Assembly (NCBI RefSeq): GCF_000948975.2
Contig: NZ_CP059735.1
Span: 5,516,603 to 5,580,602 of the forward strand
Direction: 5' to 3'
Length of the DNA: 64,000 nucleotides
Source of the DNA: Thalassomonas actiniarum
GTDB lineage: Bacteria; Pseudomonadota; Gammaproteobacteria; Enterobacterales; Alteromonadaceae
Made by a program: the position numbers and the translations under genes. Positions 24,655 through 34,815 of this stretch are shown here, piece by piece; the stretch's first letter is position 1, and each line of letters opens with the position of its first letter. The notes under the pieces were generated by a model that did not search any database, was not told the DNA's origin, and saw nothing but the letters and a program-made list of their open reading frames with translations.

Positions 24655-25575
24655 ATGCCAGATTATGTAGTGGGACATAAGATCCCTGATTCTGATTCAA
24701 TTTGTTCTGCGATAGCTTTATCGTACCTGCAAACCACTTTAGGTAAAGAAACCGTGCCGGCACGTTTAGGCGAGCTGTCACCTGAAACTAACTTTATCCT
24801 GGATAAATTTGGTTTTGAAGCCCCTATGCTGAAAACCAGCTATGCCGGAGAAAGCCTGTACATTGTTGATCACTCCGATCGCGTTCAGGGCCCGGACGAT
24901 ATCGATGACGCCACCATTTTAGGTATTATCGACCACCACAAGCTTGGCGATATCACCACCTCTGCCCCGTTAGAGTGCTGGATCCGCCCGGTAGGCTGTA
25001 CCAATACCATCATCAAGATGATGTATGATTTTCACGGTGTAGAAATCCCGAAAAACATCGCCGGCGCCATGATGTGTGCGATTTTAAGCGATACCGTGAT
25101 TTTTAAATCACCGACCTGCACCACCGCCGACATCAAATGTGTTGAAGCCCTGGCTGAAATCGCCGGTATCGAAGATTACAAAGCGCTTGGCATGGAAATG
25201 TTTAAAGTAAAATCTGCCGTTGACGGTACCCCGGTACGCGACCTGGTATTACGCGACTTTAAAGATTTCAATATGAACGGCAACCTGGTAGGCATAGGCC
25301 AGCTGGAAGTTATCGACCTGAGTGTTTTTGACGACATGAAAGCCGAGCTTGAAGCGGATATCGCGGCATTAAAAGCCGAAGGCGAGCGCCACAGCGTGAT
25401 CTTATTGCTGACCGACATCATGAAAGAAGGCTCAGAGCTGCTGGTTGTCAGCGATGATGAGACATTAACCGAACGTGCTTACGGCAAAGCCACGGTAGAC
25501 GGCAAAGTCTGGATTGACGGCTTCTTAAGCCGCAAAAAGCAGGTGGTGCCCCCCCTGCAGGAATCTTTTGCTTAA
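24655..25575 (+). CDS. ppaC: Manganese-dependent (family II) inorganic pyrophosphatase
   Basis: A 306-residue DHH-superfamily phosphatase hydrolysing pyrophosphate with Mn/Co. Visible motifs: GHKIPDSDSICSA (metal ligands H and D), IVDHSD, the DHH-type IIDHHKLGDI, and the C-terminal SRKKQVVPPL substrate block in the DHHA2 domain. The start is the ATG at 24655, giving the normal family N-terminus; AAAGGAGAG lies about ten bases upstream. A family I pyrophosphatase gene also occurs at 32.8 kb, so this genome carries both unrelated types. Confidence 0.96.
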   Translation: MPDYVVGHKIPDSDSICSAIALSYLQTTLGKETVPARLGELSPETNFILDKFGFEAPMLKTSYAGESLYIVDHSDRVQGPDDIDDATILGIIDHHKLGDITTSAPLECWIRPVGCTNTIIKMMYDFHGVEIPKNIAGAMMCAILSDTVIFKSPTCTTADIKCVEALAEIAGIEDYKALGMEMFKVKSAVDGTPVRDLVLRDFKDFNMNGNLVGIGQLEVIDLSVFDDMKAELEADIAALKAEGERHSVILLLTDIMKEGSELLVVSDDETLTERAYGKATVDGKVWIDGFLSRKKQVVPPLQESFA

Positions 25576-25624
25576 TCAAGTCCCTGGTTAAGAAATAACT
25601 TAACAAAACCTGTTTAATGCATTT

Positions 25625-25649
25625 GCCCGGCCTAGAGCCGGGCTTTTTG
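25625..25649 (+). terminator. Terminator after ppaC
   Basis: GCCCGGC-CTAGA-GCCGGGC followed by TTTTTG, 50 bases past the stop. The remaining 320 bases of this AT-rich gap show no supported gene. Confidence 0.92.
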
Positions 25650-25968
25650 TTTGCATAAATTACTTTCCTGTTATTTACAACTAACTCGCCAGCTCAATAG
25701 CACTCATAGACATAAGGTTTTCCTTAATAGTCAACTCACACTAGAAACACAAAGTTAACACATCTCTTTTTTAGCTTATTTTTCAACCAGTTAAATCTAA
25801 AAAACTGACAACTCTCTTTACAAGATATAAACAATGCAAAAAAGAGCTAACTTAACCAATTGATAGAAAAGATAAAAAAAATCTTGGTGTGCATATTGCA
25901 AAACTTAAATTAAGTGACTGTTTTATTTAAACAACCAAGATATTTATCAAAACTTAAAAGGAATAAAC

Positions 25969-26604
25969 GTGAAATTTAAATTTTTAAATGCTGTTTTCGC
26001 GGTAATCATTTTGTCTGCTACTATCTTCAGCGGTAGTGCAAGTGCCGGGCTCATTACACTAGGGCCATTATCAGCCAACGAAGACGGCTCCGGCTTTATC
26101 ACTGACTCTCTTAACAATCGGGAATGGACAAGGTGGAATCAAACCCTAAATCTAACATTGGCAGAATTACAGGCAGAACTAACCCCGGGAGGACGTTATG
26201 AGGGTTGGAGTTTAGCTGGCATTGAAGATATGTACTTATTAGAAAATGCATTATTAAAAAGTGCGACATGTACTTGGATGACGTCTTGCCGCATGGATAA
26301 AAATGACCTACTTGCACTGTTCGGTAAAGAAAGTCCAACCAGTAGCAGCACCGTAAACAGCATATTTTTCTTAAGTGACAATGATGTTGGCACAGAAGTT
26401 GGAATCATGTGGTGGAATTATGATAGCTACATAAAACTAGGTGATGAATGGGCCTCGATAGCGGATGCTGATTCTTTTTACTTTAGAAGGAAAGTGGGTT
26501 TTCAGTTATACCGTGAATTAAATATCGTACCTGAACCTTCTACGCTGGCTATTTTATCATTATCGCTCTTAGGCCTAACAGCTCGTCGATTCAAGAAACA
26601 CTAA
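25969..26604 (+). CDS. PEP-CTERM sorting-domain exported protein
   Basis: A 211-residue protein with an N-terminal signal peptide (ends GSASA) and a C-terminal PEP-CTERM tail: VPEPSTLAILSLSLLGLTARRFKKH gives the PEP motif, one hydrophobic helix and a basic end. Such tails are cut by an exosortase and the protein is passed to the outer surface; no exosortase gene is in this window. The middle has a WxRW...L-x-x-L-x-A-E-L...GGRYEGWSLAG pattern seen in many PEP-CTERM proteins of unknown role, and one cysteine pair (CTWMTSC). Start is GTG with AAAAGGAA six bases upstream. Codon use is more AT-rich than neighbours, which hints at acquisition. Confidence 0.85.
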   Translation: MKFKFLNAVFAVIILSATIFSGSASAGLITLGPLSANEDGSGFITDSLNNREWTRWNQTLNLTLAELQAELTPGGRYEGWSLAGIEDMYLLENALLKSATCTWMTSCRMDKNDLLALFGKESPTSSSTVNSIFFLSDNDVGTEVGIMWWNYDSYIKLGDEWASIADADSFYFRRKVGFQLYRELNIVPEPSTLAILSLSLLGLTARRFKKH

Positions 26605-26683
26605 AAGCACTATCTCAGATAAACTCCCTCATAACCCTGCTCCAGTTCATCCTGAACACGCAAGATAAATACTTCCCTGTATA

Positions 26684-26710
26684 AAAAAGCCCGGCATTGC
26701 CGGGCTTTTT
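26684..26710. terminator. Bidirectional terminator between PEP-CTERM gene and fadA
   Basis: AAAAAGCCCGGC-ATT-GCCGGGCTTTTT. Strong on both strands; closes fadBA on the minus strand. Confidence 0.94.
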
Positions 26711-26735
26711 GAAAGCATTTTATAACGAGTAAATA

Positions 26736-27914
<1,179 letters not shown>

Positions 27915-30083
27915 TTAAGCTTTTTTAACGTCAGTGGAAAAGTAAGATTGACCTGATTTGGCCATTTCACGCAGGCCATCGGTTACCTGATAAATTTCAC
28001 CTAAATGGGCATATTTATCCGCCATGGCAATAAAATTATCCAAACCAAGCGTTTCCAGGTAACGGATAGGACCGCCCCTGAACGGAGGGAAACCTAAACC
28101 GTATAATAAGCCCATATCGGCTTCGGCGGCGCTGGCAACCACACCTTCTTCCAAACAGCGAACCACTTCGTTCACTAATGGGATCATCAAGCGGGCAATA
28201 ATTTCATCGGCGGCAAAGTCTTTTTTATCGCTGCAGCTTGCAGCCAGTAATTCAAAAGCAGTCTCGGCCGGTACTTTGGTCGGCTTACCGCGCTTGTCGG
28301 TGCCATAGTCATAGAAACCTTTACCGTTCTTCTGACCATATCTTTCATTGCTGTATAAGGTGCTGACCGGATCATTTTCCAGTTTCGCCATACGGGTCGG
28401 GAAGCCGGCAGACATGACACCGGTACAGTGATCGGCAGTATCGATACCAACAACATCAAGCAGATAAGCGGGACCCATAGGCCAGCCAAATTGCTTCTCC
28501 ATGACTTTATCAACCGCAGTAAAATCAGCGCCTTCAAGTACCAAGTGGCTGAAACCGGCAAAATACGGGAATAATACCCGGTTAACATAGAAACCAGGAC
28601 AATCATTCACTACGATAGGTGATTTACCCATTTTCGCCGCATAGGCAACCACGGCCGCCACGGTTTCATCTGAAGTGTCTTTACCGCGGATAACTTCAAC
28701 CAGTGGCATTTTATGCACCGGGTTAAAGAAATGCATGCCGCAGAAGTTTTCCGGACGTTTAAGATCTTTGGCCAGCAAATCAATGGAGATAGTAGAGGTA
28801 TTAGAAGTAACAATGGCATCATCAGCCACAATATCTTCAACTTCCGCCAGTACCGCTGTTTTCACTTTCGGATTCTCGACTACGGCTTCAACTATCACAT
28901 CAACGTCTTTAACGCTGTCATAACTTAAGCTAGGTGTGATGTTGTTGAGTACTTTAGCCATTTTCTTGGCATCCATACGGCCACGTTCCACTTGCTTGGT
29001 TAAAATACCCGAGGCCGTGGTCAAGCCAAGGTCAAGCGCCTGGTCATTGATATCTTTCATGATGATAGGCGTACCTTTATAGGCCGACTGGTAGGCGATG
29101 CCGCCCCCCATAATACCTGCACCTAATACCGCCGCTTTATTCACGGCTTTTTTCGCCTGCTTGCCGGCTTTTTTCGCTTTACCTTTAATGACCTGATCCG
29201 CCATAAAGATACCGATTTGCGCCGTGGCCGCTTCGGTTTTCGCCAACTTGGCAAAACCGGCATTTTCCATCGCCATGGCACCGGCGCGATCTAAGCCTGC
29301 CGCCGCTTCAATGGTGTTTACGGTAACCATAGGCGCCGGGTAATGCTTACCCGCTTTCGCCGCAATCATGCCTTTACAGGTATTAAAGGTCATCATATGT
29401 TCGATTTTGCTTAAGCGCAAAGGCTCAAGTTTTGGTTGACGCTTGGCGCGCCAGTCCAGCTTACCGTCGATGGCAGCTTTAAGCATGTTAAGGGCAGCAT
29501 CGCGAAGCACTTCCGGCTTAACCACCGCATCTAAAACACCTACCGCTAATGCCTGCTCGGCTTTATGGGCCTTGCCGGTAGACATCCACTCAACGGCATT
29601 GTCTGCACCGATCAGGCGAGGTAAACGTACCGTGCCGCCAAAGCCCGGCATCAGACCTAATTTTACTTCAGGCAGCCCTATGCTAACCGTAGTATCTCCA
29701 ACCCGGTAATCACAGGCTAAAGTCATTTCACAACCGCCGCCCAGGGCAAAGCCGTTGATGGCAGCGATAGTAGGTAATTGAATATCTTCAAACGAATCGA
29801 AAACATCAGAAGCAGCTTTGACCCAAGGGACCAGCTGATCTTCCGGTTGTTTAAAGGTTTCTAAAAATTCCGTGATGTCGGCACCGACGATAAATGCCGG
29901 CTTACCAGAGGTAACCATAACGCCCTTGGCGTCTGCACAGTTATTAATGGCGTCAACTGCAGCCCTGAAATCTTCAAATGTTGCCTGATCAAATTTATTA
30001 ACCGATCCCTGCGCATCGTATTTAAGTTCAACGATGCCATCGTCTAATAATTGGGCAGAAAGGCTGTTGCCTTGAAATATCAT
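27915..30083 (-). CDS. fadB: Fatty acid oxidation complex alpha subunit
   Basis: A 722-residue multifunctional enzyme: enoyl-CoA hydratase/isomerase in about residues 1-190 (oxyanion blocks [11 protein letters not shown] and [18 protein letters not shown]) and 3-hydroxyacyl-CoA dehydrogenase in about 315-715 (NAD motif [13 protein letters not shown], then [17 protein letters not shown] and [11 protein letters not shown]). It acts with FadA in beta-oxidation of long-chain fatty acids. It is the first gene of the operon, and a PsrA-like palindrome lies 116 bases before its start. Confidence 0.98.
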   Translation of the reverse strand: MIFQGNSLSAQLLDDGIVELKYDAQGSVNKFDQATFEDFRAAVDAINNCADAKGVMVTSGKPAFIVGADITEFLETFKQPEDQLVPWVKAASDVFDSFEDIQLPTIAAINGFALGGGCEMTLACDYRVGDTTVSIGLPEVKLGLMPGFGGTVRLPRLIGADNAVEWMSTGKAHKAEQALAVGVLDAVVKPEVLRDAALNMLKAAIDGKLDWRAKRQPKLEPLRLSKIEHMMTFNTCKGMIAAKAGKHYPAPMVTVNTIEAAAGLDRAGAMAMENAGFAKLAKTEAATAQIGIFMADQVIKGKAKKAGKQAKKAVNKAAVLGAGIMGGGIAYQSAYKGTPIIMKDINDQALDLGLTTASGILTKQVERGRMDAKKMAKVLNNITPSLSYDSVKDVDVIVEAVVENPKVKTAVLAEVEDIVADDAIVTSNTSTISIDLLAKDLKRPENFCGMHFFNPVHKMPLVEVIRGKDTSDETVAAVVAYAAKMGKSPIVVNDCPGFYVNRVLFPYFAGFSHLVLEGADFTAVDKVMEKQFGWPMGPAYLLDVVGIDTADHCTGVMSAGFPTRMAKLENDPVSTLYSNERYGQKNGKGFYDYGTDKRGKPTKVPAETAFELLAASCSDKKDFAADEIIARLMIPLVNEVVRCLEEGVVASAAEADMGLLYGLGFPPFRGGPIRYLETLGLDNFIAMADKYAHLGEIYQVTDGLREMAKSGQSYFSTDVKKA

Positions 30084-30198
30084 GCCTATACTCCTTCACC
30101 ATTCTCTGGTGTCGATTATTGATGATTTACTGATGAATAATTAGTTTAAAATATTAGCTGTCTGAGTGTGCCCTGAAAAAAAGCTGAAAGCAAATACT

Positions 30199-30216
30199 TT
30201 TAAACAAGTGTTTAAA
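30199..30216. promoter_or_regulatory. Perfect 18-bp palindrome upstream of fadBA, PsrA-like
   Basis: TTTAAACA-AG-TGTTTAAA, perfect arms. It sits 116 bases before fadB. Fatty-acid regulators of the PsrA type in marine gammaproteobacteria use related AAAC..GTTT palindromes before fad genes, so this is a candidate operator. The rest of the 30084-30524 gap shows only AT-rich sequence. Confidence 0.6.
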
Positions 30217-30524
30217 TTGAATGTATCAATTTTGATTTGTTCGACGGTAGCATTATATAAATATCCTCCCTGAGAAATGTTGTTAATTTTATTTACCCCT
30301 TTGCAGCACAATGAACCTCTTTTAAATCACTGAGATCACAGGTAAGTTGAAAATAATTTATTGAGAGAATTAAAGGGCTAATTGTTTGTCTTTTATGCTT
30401 ATTCCAAAAGAAACAAATAACCTTCAAGGGTCGTCACCTGATCAAGATAAAAGTTAAACAAATGACTTGAGCTTGAGTAGTGCTAATTTAATTTTATTCC
30501 AGCACTAACAAAGCCTATAAAAAG

Positions 30525-30549
30525 GTAAAAGCGCACAAGGCGCTTTTAC
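30525..30549 (-). terminator. Terminator of the lanthipeptide-like precursor gene
   Basis: On the minus strand GTAAAAGCGC-CTTGT-GCGCTTTTAC followed by CTTTTTAT: a perfect 10-bp stem, 26 bases past the stop codon. Shows that the small gene is a separate transcription unit. Confidence 0.9.
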
Positions 30550-30575
30550 TGAGTATTAATAAGGCATAAACCTGG

Positions 30576-30755
30576 TTAACAAACCCCTGTAGGGCCACAC
30601 CATTGATTTACGGTAAAACAGGCTTTATAAGTAGGAAGGCAGGTATCCGTCGCATAATCTCCCCCACCGCCAACTCTCGGTGTCATATCTGCCGGCAATA
30701 CTTTTTTATCTTGCGAAAGTTTTTTTAGATTTGTCTTTTTTAATTTTATTTTCAT
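30576..30755 (-). CDS. Lanthipeptide-like (RiPP) precursor peptide, orphan
   Basis: A 59-residue open frame with AGGAAG six bases before its ATG and its own terminator. The N-terminus is a lysine/leucine leader (MKIKLKKTNLKKLSQDKK), like leaders of class I lanthipeptide precursors that carry L-K-x-x-x-L-K-x-L; it continues VLPADMTPRVGGGG, a poly-Gly junction suited to a double-glycine-type protease. The remaining 27 residues hold four cysteines (positions 39, 46, 53, 59, regularly spaced) and five threonines, several close to cysteines. No LanB, LanC, LanM, peptidase or exporter gene is in the window, so modification is unproved. It could also be an unmodified disulfide-bonded bacteriocin. 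Confidence 0.75.
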   Translation of the reverse strand: MKIKLKKTNLKKLSQDKKVLPADMTPRVGGGGDYATDTCLPTYKACFTVNQWCGPTGVC

Positions 30756-30852
30756 GACTCTTCCTTAACTGAAAATTGTTTGGCTGTTTTTTGTACAGCA
30801 TTAAATACTACAGAAAAAAACCAATAAAGAAAGGGTGTAAAGCGATAAATAA

Positions 30853-30869
30853 ACTAGAGATTATCTAGT
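30853..30869. promoter_or_regulatory. Inverted repeat upstream of precursor gene
   Basis: ACTAGA-GATTA-TCTAGT, perfect 6-bp arms, about 100 bases before the start of the small precursor gene and 83 bases past the HDAC-like gene's stop side. Possible operator; nothing else supports it. Confidence 0.3.
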
Positions 30870-30951
30870 GTTAGACTAAATGACTCTTATGCCAGGACCC
30901 AAAACCGAAAGTCAAAAGCCATTAACAAACCTCTTTGCTCTTAAACCAGAG

Positions 30952-31878
30952 TTATTCTGTCAAGGCTTTAAGGTGTTGCACCACAGAGCGAGATAGGGCC
31001 TGAAGCTGATAGCCGCCTTCAAGCAAAGAGACAACACGCCCACGGGCACTTCCCATGGCAAGGTCTGTGATTAACTGACTGATATATAAAAAATCACCGT
31101 CATACAAATGAAGCCCCCCCAGAGGATCTTCATGGTGAGCATCAAAGCCCGCAGAAACAAAAATCATTTCCGGATGGTGTTGACGCACCGCCTGGGTCCA
31201 GTCCGGCTCTACCGCCTTGCGAAAATCCGCACCGTCACTCCCGGCGCTTAAGGGGGTCAGACAAATATTAGGACGGACAACATCATCAAAACGCCCCGGA
31301 TAAAACGGATACTGAAAACTGGAGCACACCAGGACTTCGGGGCGGTCCTGAAATATCTCCACCGTACCGTTACCGTGATGCACGTCAAAGTCTAAAATAG
31401 CAACCCGTGACATACCCGATGCCAATGCCCGCTCAGCCGCCAGGGCAACACTGTTAAACAAACAAAAACCCATGGCAATTGCCGACTCGGCATGATGCCC
31501 CGGCGGACGCACCGCACAAAAGGCATTTTTGGCCCGCCCCGCAATCACTTCATCTGTGGCATGCAAGGCTGCTCCTACCGCATAAAGCGCAGCGTCCAGG
31601 CTATAGGGATTTAACCGGGTATCACCGTCAATATCGGCAAAGCCATGTTGCGGCACAAGCTCCATAAGGGCTTGAATATGATGTTTGGGGTGGATGTTAC
31701 AGAGGCAATTTAAATCAATTTTCGGGGCATCGGCAAAAGTCAGTTTATCTTGCCAGTCAGTTGCCCGCACCAGCTGGTCAATGGCCTGCAAGCGCAGTGG
31801 CGACTCGGGATGTCCTTGCCCCATATCATGACGCTGGCAATTTTTATGACTCAAAAATAAAGTCGTTGGCATCGGCAT
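30952..31878 (-). CDS. Histone-deacetylase-family amidohydrolase
   Basis: A 308-residue arginase-fold deacetylase of the HDAC/AcuC/acetylpolyamine amidohydrolase superfamily. Motifs are complete: HPESPLRL near the start, the catalytic RPPGHHAE near residue 128, the zinc ligands in DFDVHHGNGT near 165, FVSAGFDAHHEDPLGGL near 240, and LEGGYQL near the end. Bacterial relatives act on acetylpolyamines, acetylated acyl-CoA synthetase or other small acetyl-amides; no histone substrate is implied. It is a single gene. Confidence 0.93.
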   Translation of the reverse strand: MPMPTTLFLSHKNCQRHDMGQGHPESPLRLQAIDQLVRATDWQDKLTFADAPKIDLNCLCNIHPKHHIQALMELVPQHGFADIDGDTRLNPYSLDAALYAVGAALHATDEVIAGRAKNAFCAVRPPGHHAESAIAMGFCLFNSVALAAERALASGMSRVAILDFDVHHGNGTVEIFQDRPEVLVCSSFQYPFYPGRFDDVVRPNICLTPLSAGSDGADFRKAVEPDWTQAVRQHHPEMIFVSAGFDAHHEDPLGGLHLYDGDFLYISQLITDLAMGSARGRVVSLLEGGYQLQALSRSVVQHLKALTE

Positions 31879-32068
31879 AATATTCCCTCTTACTCATTCA
31901 ATCACGAATTACATAACCAAGTGATGTTATAGACGAGAGTTTCCCGATTAAGCAATATATCCATTAACTTTAGCTGCAAAAGCTCTGCCTGCTAAAGTTA
32001 ATGAATTGTCACCGGCTCATTGCCTGAGCTTTTTAAATTCTGCGGGCAGTGCTTGTGCCCTGTACCCA

Positions 32069-32296
32069 TTAAGCTTGGGGAGGTGCGGGAATAATATTTT
32101 TCGCATGGAAGCCCGTTGGAGTTTCTTCGACATTAAAGGTCACGGATTGCCCCGCCTTTAAGGTTAAATATCCGTCCATCTGAATAGATGAATAATGTGC
32201 AAAAATATCACCGGCTAAGCTTTCAGTATTAATAAAACCAAATCCTTTAGTATTATTAAACCATTTTACAATGCCTTGAAGATTTTCTACTACCAT
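32069..32296 (-). CDS. Cold-shock domain (CspA-family) protein
   Basis: A 75-residue single-stranded nucleic-acid-binding protein. RNP1 is GIVKWFNNTKGFGFI with KGFGFI, and RNP2 is read as DIFAHYSSI; the remainder matches the five-strand CSD fold (VTFNVEETPTGFHAKNI). Start chosen at 32296 because AAAGGAA lies seven bases before this ATG and the longer reading adds a non-family tail. The C-terminus IIPAPPQA is unusually proline-rich. A long leader (over 100 bases) is likely, as in other csp genes. Confidence 0.92.
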   Translation of the reverse strand: MVVENLQGIVKWFNNTKGFGFINTESLAGDIFAHYSSIQMDGYLTLKAGQSVTFNVEETPTGFHAKNIIPAPPQA

Positions 32297-32825
32297 TTTT
32301 AAATTCCTTTTAAATAAACCAACGGCCAACTATAGATAAAACCCCAGGTTTTATCTGCTTGTTCTGCCGTTAACTATTAAGTTAATGCTATTAAAACAAA
32401 TAAGTTGCTCTTTAATTTTTATTTTTGACAGGATAAAGACTGAAAATGCCGATTAAAAACTGTGTTAAACAGTGCTTTACCGGATGTTTTACAGAAAGAG
32501 GAATTGCCGCTAAGGTAACAATGACGGTCGTACTTTGAAGACACTACTAAATTACAACTAAGCCAGTCGATTTCCATTCATCCATGGTCAAATTTAAACC
32601 AAGGGAATGGCGGAGCGCATAAAAACATTCCATTTACATTTATTCATTCCCTTTAACAGGCATTTTACTATTAAACCGGGAGCGAAGCCATACTCAAATG
32701 ACAGGAATTTCAACAAGCACCGGGATTAGATTGCAACAAAGTTTTACCGCATGACGGGAAAGCAGCCCGATTAAGCACCTTGCCTGACCTTTGATGCCTT
32801 GCCCGGTGGCAAATAGCCGCTTTTC
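32297..32825. other. Intergenic region before csp gene
   Basis: About 530 bases containing the presumed csp promoter and leader on the minus strand. No tRNA, strong ORF or mobile end was found. Two unlinked phrases GGAATGG and CATTCC pair weakly. Confidence 0.4.
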
Positions 32826-33365
32826 TCAACTCATCGTGCTGTCTTCAAAGCGTTTCACGCTGGCTAATATTTCTGCCCTGGCGGCAGCGGCATTACCCCA
32901 GCCGGAAATTTTAACCCACTTGCCCGGCTCAAGATCTTTATAACGTTCAAAAAAGTGACTGATTTGATTAAGCATCAACGGCGGCAACTCATTCGCCTCA
33001 GTAATATTGCTGTATATCGGGGTTAATTTATCCAGCGGTAATGCCAGCACCTTGGCATCTTGTCCGGCTTCATCCGACATATTCAACACACCTACCGGGC
33101 GGCAGCGGATCACGGCGCCGGGGATCAAAGGAAAAGGTGTCGGCACCAGCACATCCACCGGGTCGCCGTCCTCTGAAAGCGTATGATTGATATAGCCATA
33201 ATTGCAGGGATAAAACATGCAGCTTGACATAAAGCGGTCAACAAAAATGGCTCCGGTATCCTTATCCACCTCATATTTTATCGGTGAAGCACAAGCGGGG
33301 ATCTCAATGATCACATTAATATCTTGCGGAATACTTTTACCTGCCGGTACCTGATTCAAACTCAT
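32826..33365 (-). CDS. ppa: Inorganic pyrophosphatase, family I
   Basis: A 179-residue soluble magnesium-dependent pyrophosphatase. The family pattern is present: [45 protein letters not shown] (containing the DGDPVDVL signature), [13 protein letters not shown] and [19 protein letters not shown]. Start at ATG 33365, giving the normal N-terminus [10 protein letters not shown]. It is divergent from an MFS gene. The genome segment also carries the unrelated family II enzyme at 24.7 kb. Confidence 0.97.
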   Translation of the reverse strand: MSLNQVPAGKSIPQDINVIIEIPACASPIKYEVDKDTGAIFVDRFMSSCMFYPCNYGYINHTLSEDGDPVDVLVPTPFPLIPGAVIRCRPVGVLNMSDEAGQDAKVLALPLDKLTPIYSNITEANELPPLMLNQISHFFERYKDLEPGKWVKISGWGNAAAARAEILASVKRFEDSTMS

Positions 33366-33539
33366 AGCCCCTCCCGGTTTTACTGAGAAAATAACGGTAA
33401 CTACTATTACTCTAGTCGTTATTTCAGCAGCAATCGTTAATTTTTTAGCTGAATTTCCCGCCATTAATGCTATAACCGGCGAATTCACGTACAATTGCCC
33501 GGCCGATACTCAAGCACAGTCAACAAGGAAACCTTTTCG

Positions 33540-34730
33540 ATGAAACTCACCAGCAGATTTAACCAGCCTGAACATTTACTCCTGGCAATGGCCTTTATTA
33601 TGCCGCTGGTCTTTTCTGTGTGGATGGTATTGCTCAATAACTTTGTCGTGGAAAAAGCAGCCTTTACCGGTACCGAGATAGGCATATTGCAGAGCTTGCG
33701 GGAAATCCCCGGTTTTCTTGCTTTTACCGTGGTCTATGTTCTGCTTTTTATCAAAGAGCAACGCCTGGCCATCGCCGCCCTGGCCCTGACCAGCCTGGGG
33801 GTAGCCCTGACAGGTTACTTTCCTTATGCCGCCGGGTTGTATTTCACCACGGTATTGATGTCTGTTGGTTTCCACTATTTTGAAACCGTCAACCAATCCT
33901 TGACTTTACAGTGGATCAAAAAAGAGAAAACGGCGCATTTTATGGGGAAAATGTTATCGGCCAAATCCGCCGCCTCGTTAATGGCCTTTAGCGGTGTGTG
34001 GCTGCTGATGGAGCATTTCACCTGGTCCTATCAAGCCACCTATTTATTATTCGGTGCGCTGGCGCTTATTTTTACCTGCTTTATCGCCTTGTCTTTTAAA
34101 CAATTTACACCCCATACCGAGCAAAGCAAAAAACTCGTTTTAAGAAAACGTTACTGGCTGTTCTACGCCTTAACTTTTTTCAGCGGCGCCCGCAGACAGA
34201 TTTTTGTGGTCTTTGCCGGCTTTTTAATGGTTGAGAAATTTCATTACAGTGTTGCCGAAATCAGCAGCTTATTCCTGATAAACTATGTCTTTAACTGGCT
34301 CTTTGCCGCCAAGATAGGAAAACTTATCGGCAAGCTGGGAGAGCGTAAAATACTCAAATTTGAATATATAGGTTTGATTGTCGTTTTTATTGCCTATGGC
34401 CTGGTAGACAATGCCACGGTTGCTGCGGTGCTTTATGTGGTCGACCACTTATTTTTCGCCCTGGCCATCGCCATCAAGACCTATTTTCAGAAAATCGCCG
34501 CCCCCGAAGACATAGCTTCCACTGCCGGCGTCAGCTTCTCCATTAACCACATTGCCGCTGTCGTTATCCCGGCTTTACTGGGTATGTTATGGGTGGTCAA
34601 CAGCTCCTGGGTATTCTATATCGGGGCCGGATTTGCCGCTTGCTCTTTACTGTTATCTTTGTTGATCCCCGTGGCGCCTAAATCCGGTATTGAGCTGCGT
34701 TACCAGGAAAAGCGGCTGGCAATCAGATAA
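33540..34730 (+). CDS. MFS transporter
   Basis: A 396-residue major-facilitator membrane protein with about 12 hydrophobic helices. The loop between helices 2 and 3 region reads GIEIGILQSLREIPGFLAF-like (here TEIGILQSLREIPG), and the central loop GERKILKFEYIGLIV marks the second half. Substrate unknown. Start chosen as ATG 33540 because AAGGAA precedes it and the family N-terminus MKLTSRFNQPEHLLLAMAF follows. It is divergent from ppa with a 174-base gap, and convergent with the EAL gene across a strong terminator. Confidence 0.87.
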   Translation: MKLTSRFNQPEHLLLAMAFIMPLVFSVWMVLLNNFVVEKAAFTGTEIGILQSLREIPGFLAFTVVYVLLFIKEQRLAIAALALTSLGVALTGYFPYAAGLYFTTVLMSVGFHYFETVNQSLTLQWIKKEKTAHFMGKMLSAKSAASLMAFSGVWLLMEHFTWSYQATYLLFGALALIFTCFIALSFKQFTPHTEQSKKLVLRKRYWLFYALTFFSGARRQIFVVFAGFLMVEKFHYSVAEISSLFLINYVFNWLFAAKIGKLIGKLGERKILKFEYIGLIVVFIAYGLVDNATVAAVLYVVDHLFFALAIAIKTYFQKIAAPEDIASTAGVSFSINHIAAVVIPALLGMLWVVNSSWVFYIGAGFAACSLLLSLLIPVAPKSGIELRYQEKRLAIR

Positions 34731-34744
34731 TTCGGCAAACACGG

Positions 34745-34771
34745 CCACTTAGCCGCTCAACGGCTAAGTGG
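34745..34771. terminator. Bidirectional hairpin between MFS and EAL genes
   Basis: CCACTTAGCCG-CTCAA-CGGCTAAGTGG, a perfect 11-bp stem in the convergent gap. Only loosely T-rich tails (TTTTATTG 12 bases later). Confidence 0.75.
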
Positions 34772-34815
34772 TGCAATAAGGTTTTATTGATAAAAAAGGA
34801 AACAGAAAGAGGGAG

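Noticed and set aside
32444-32536. A 30-codon cysteine-containing frame near the cold-shock gene
   Set aside because: No ribosome site, not matched to the cysteine patterns of the other small peptides, and probably within the csp leader on the other strand.
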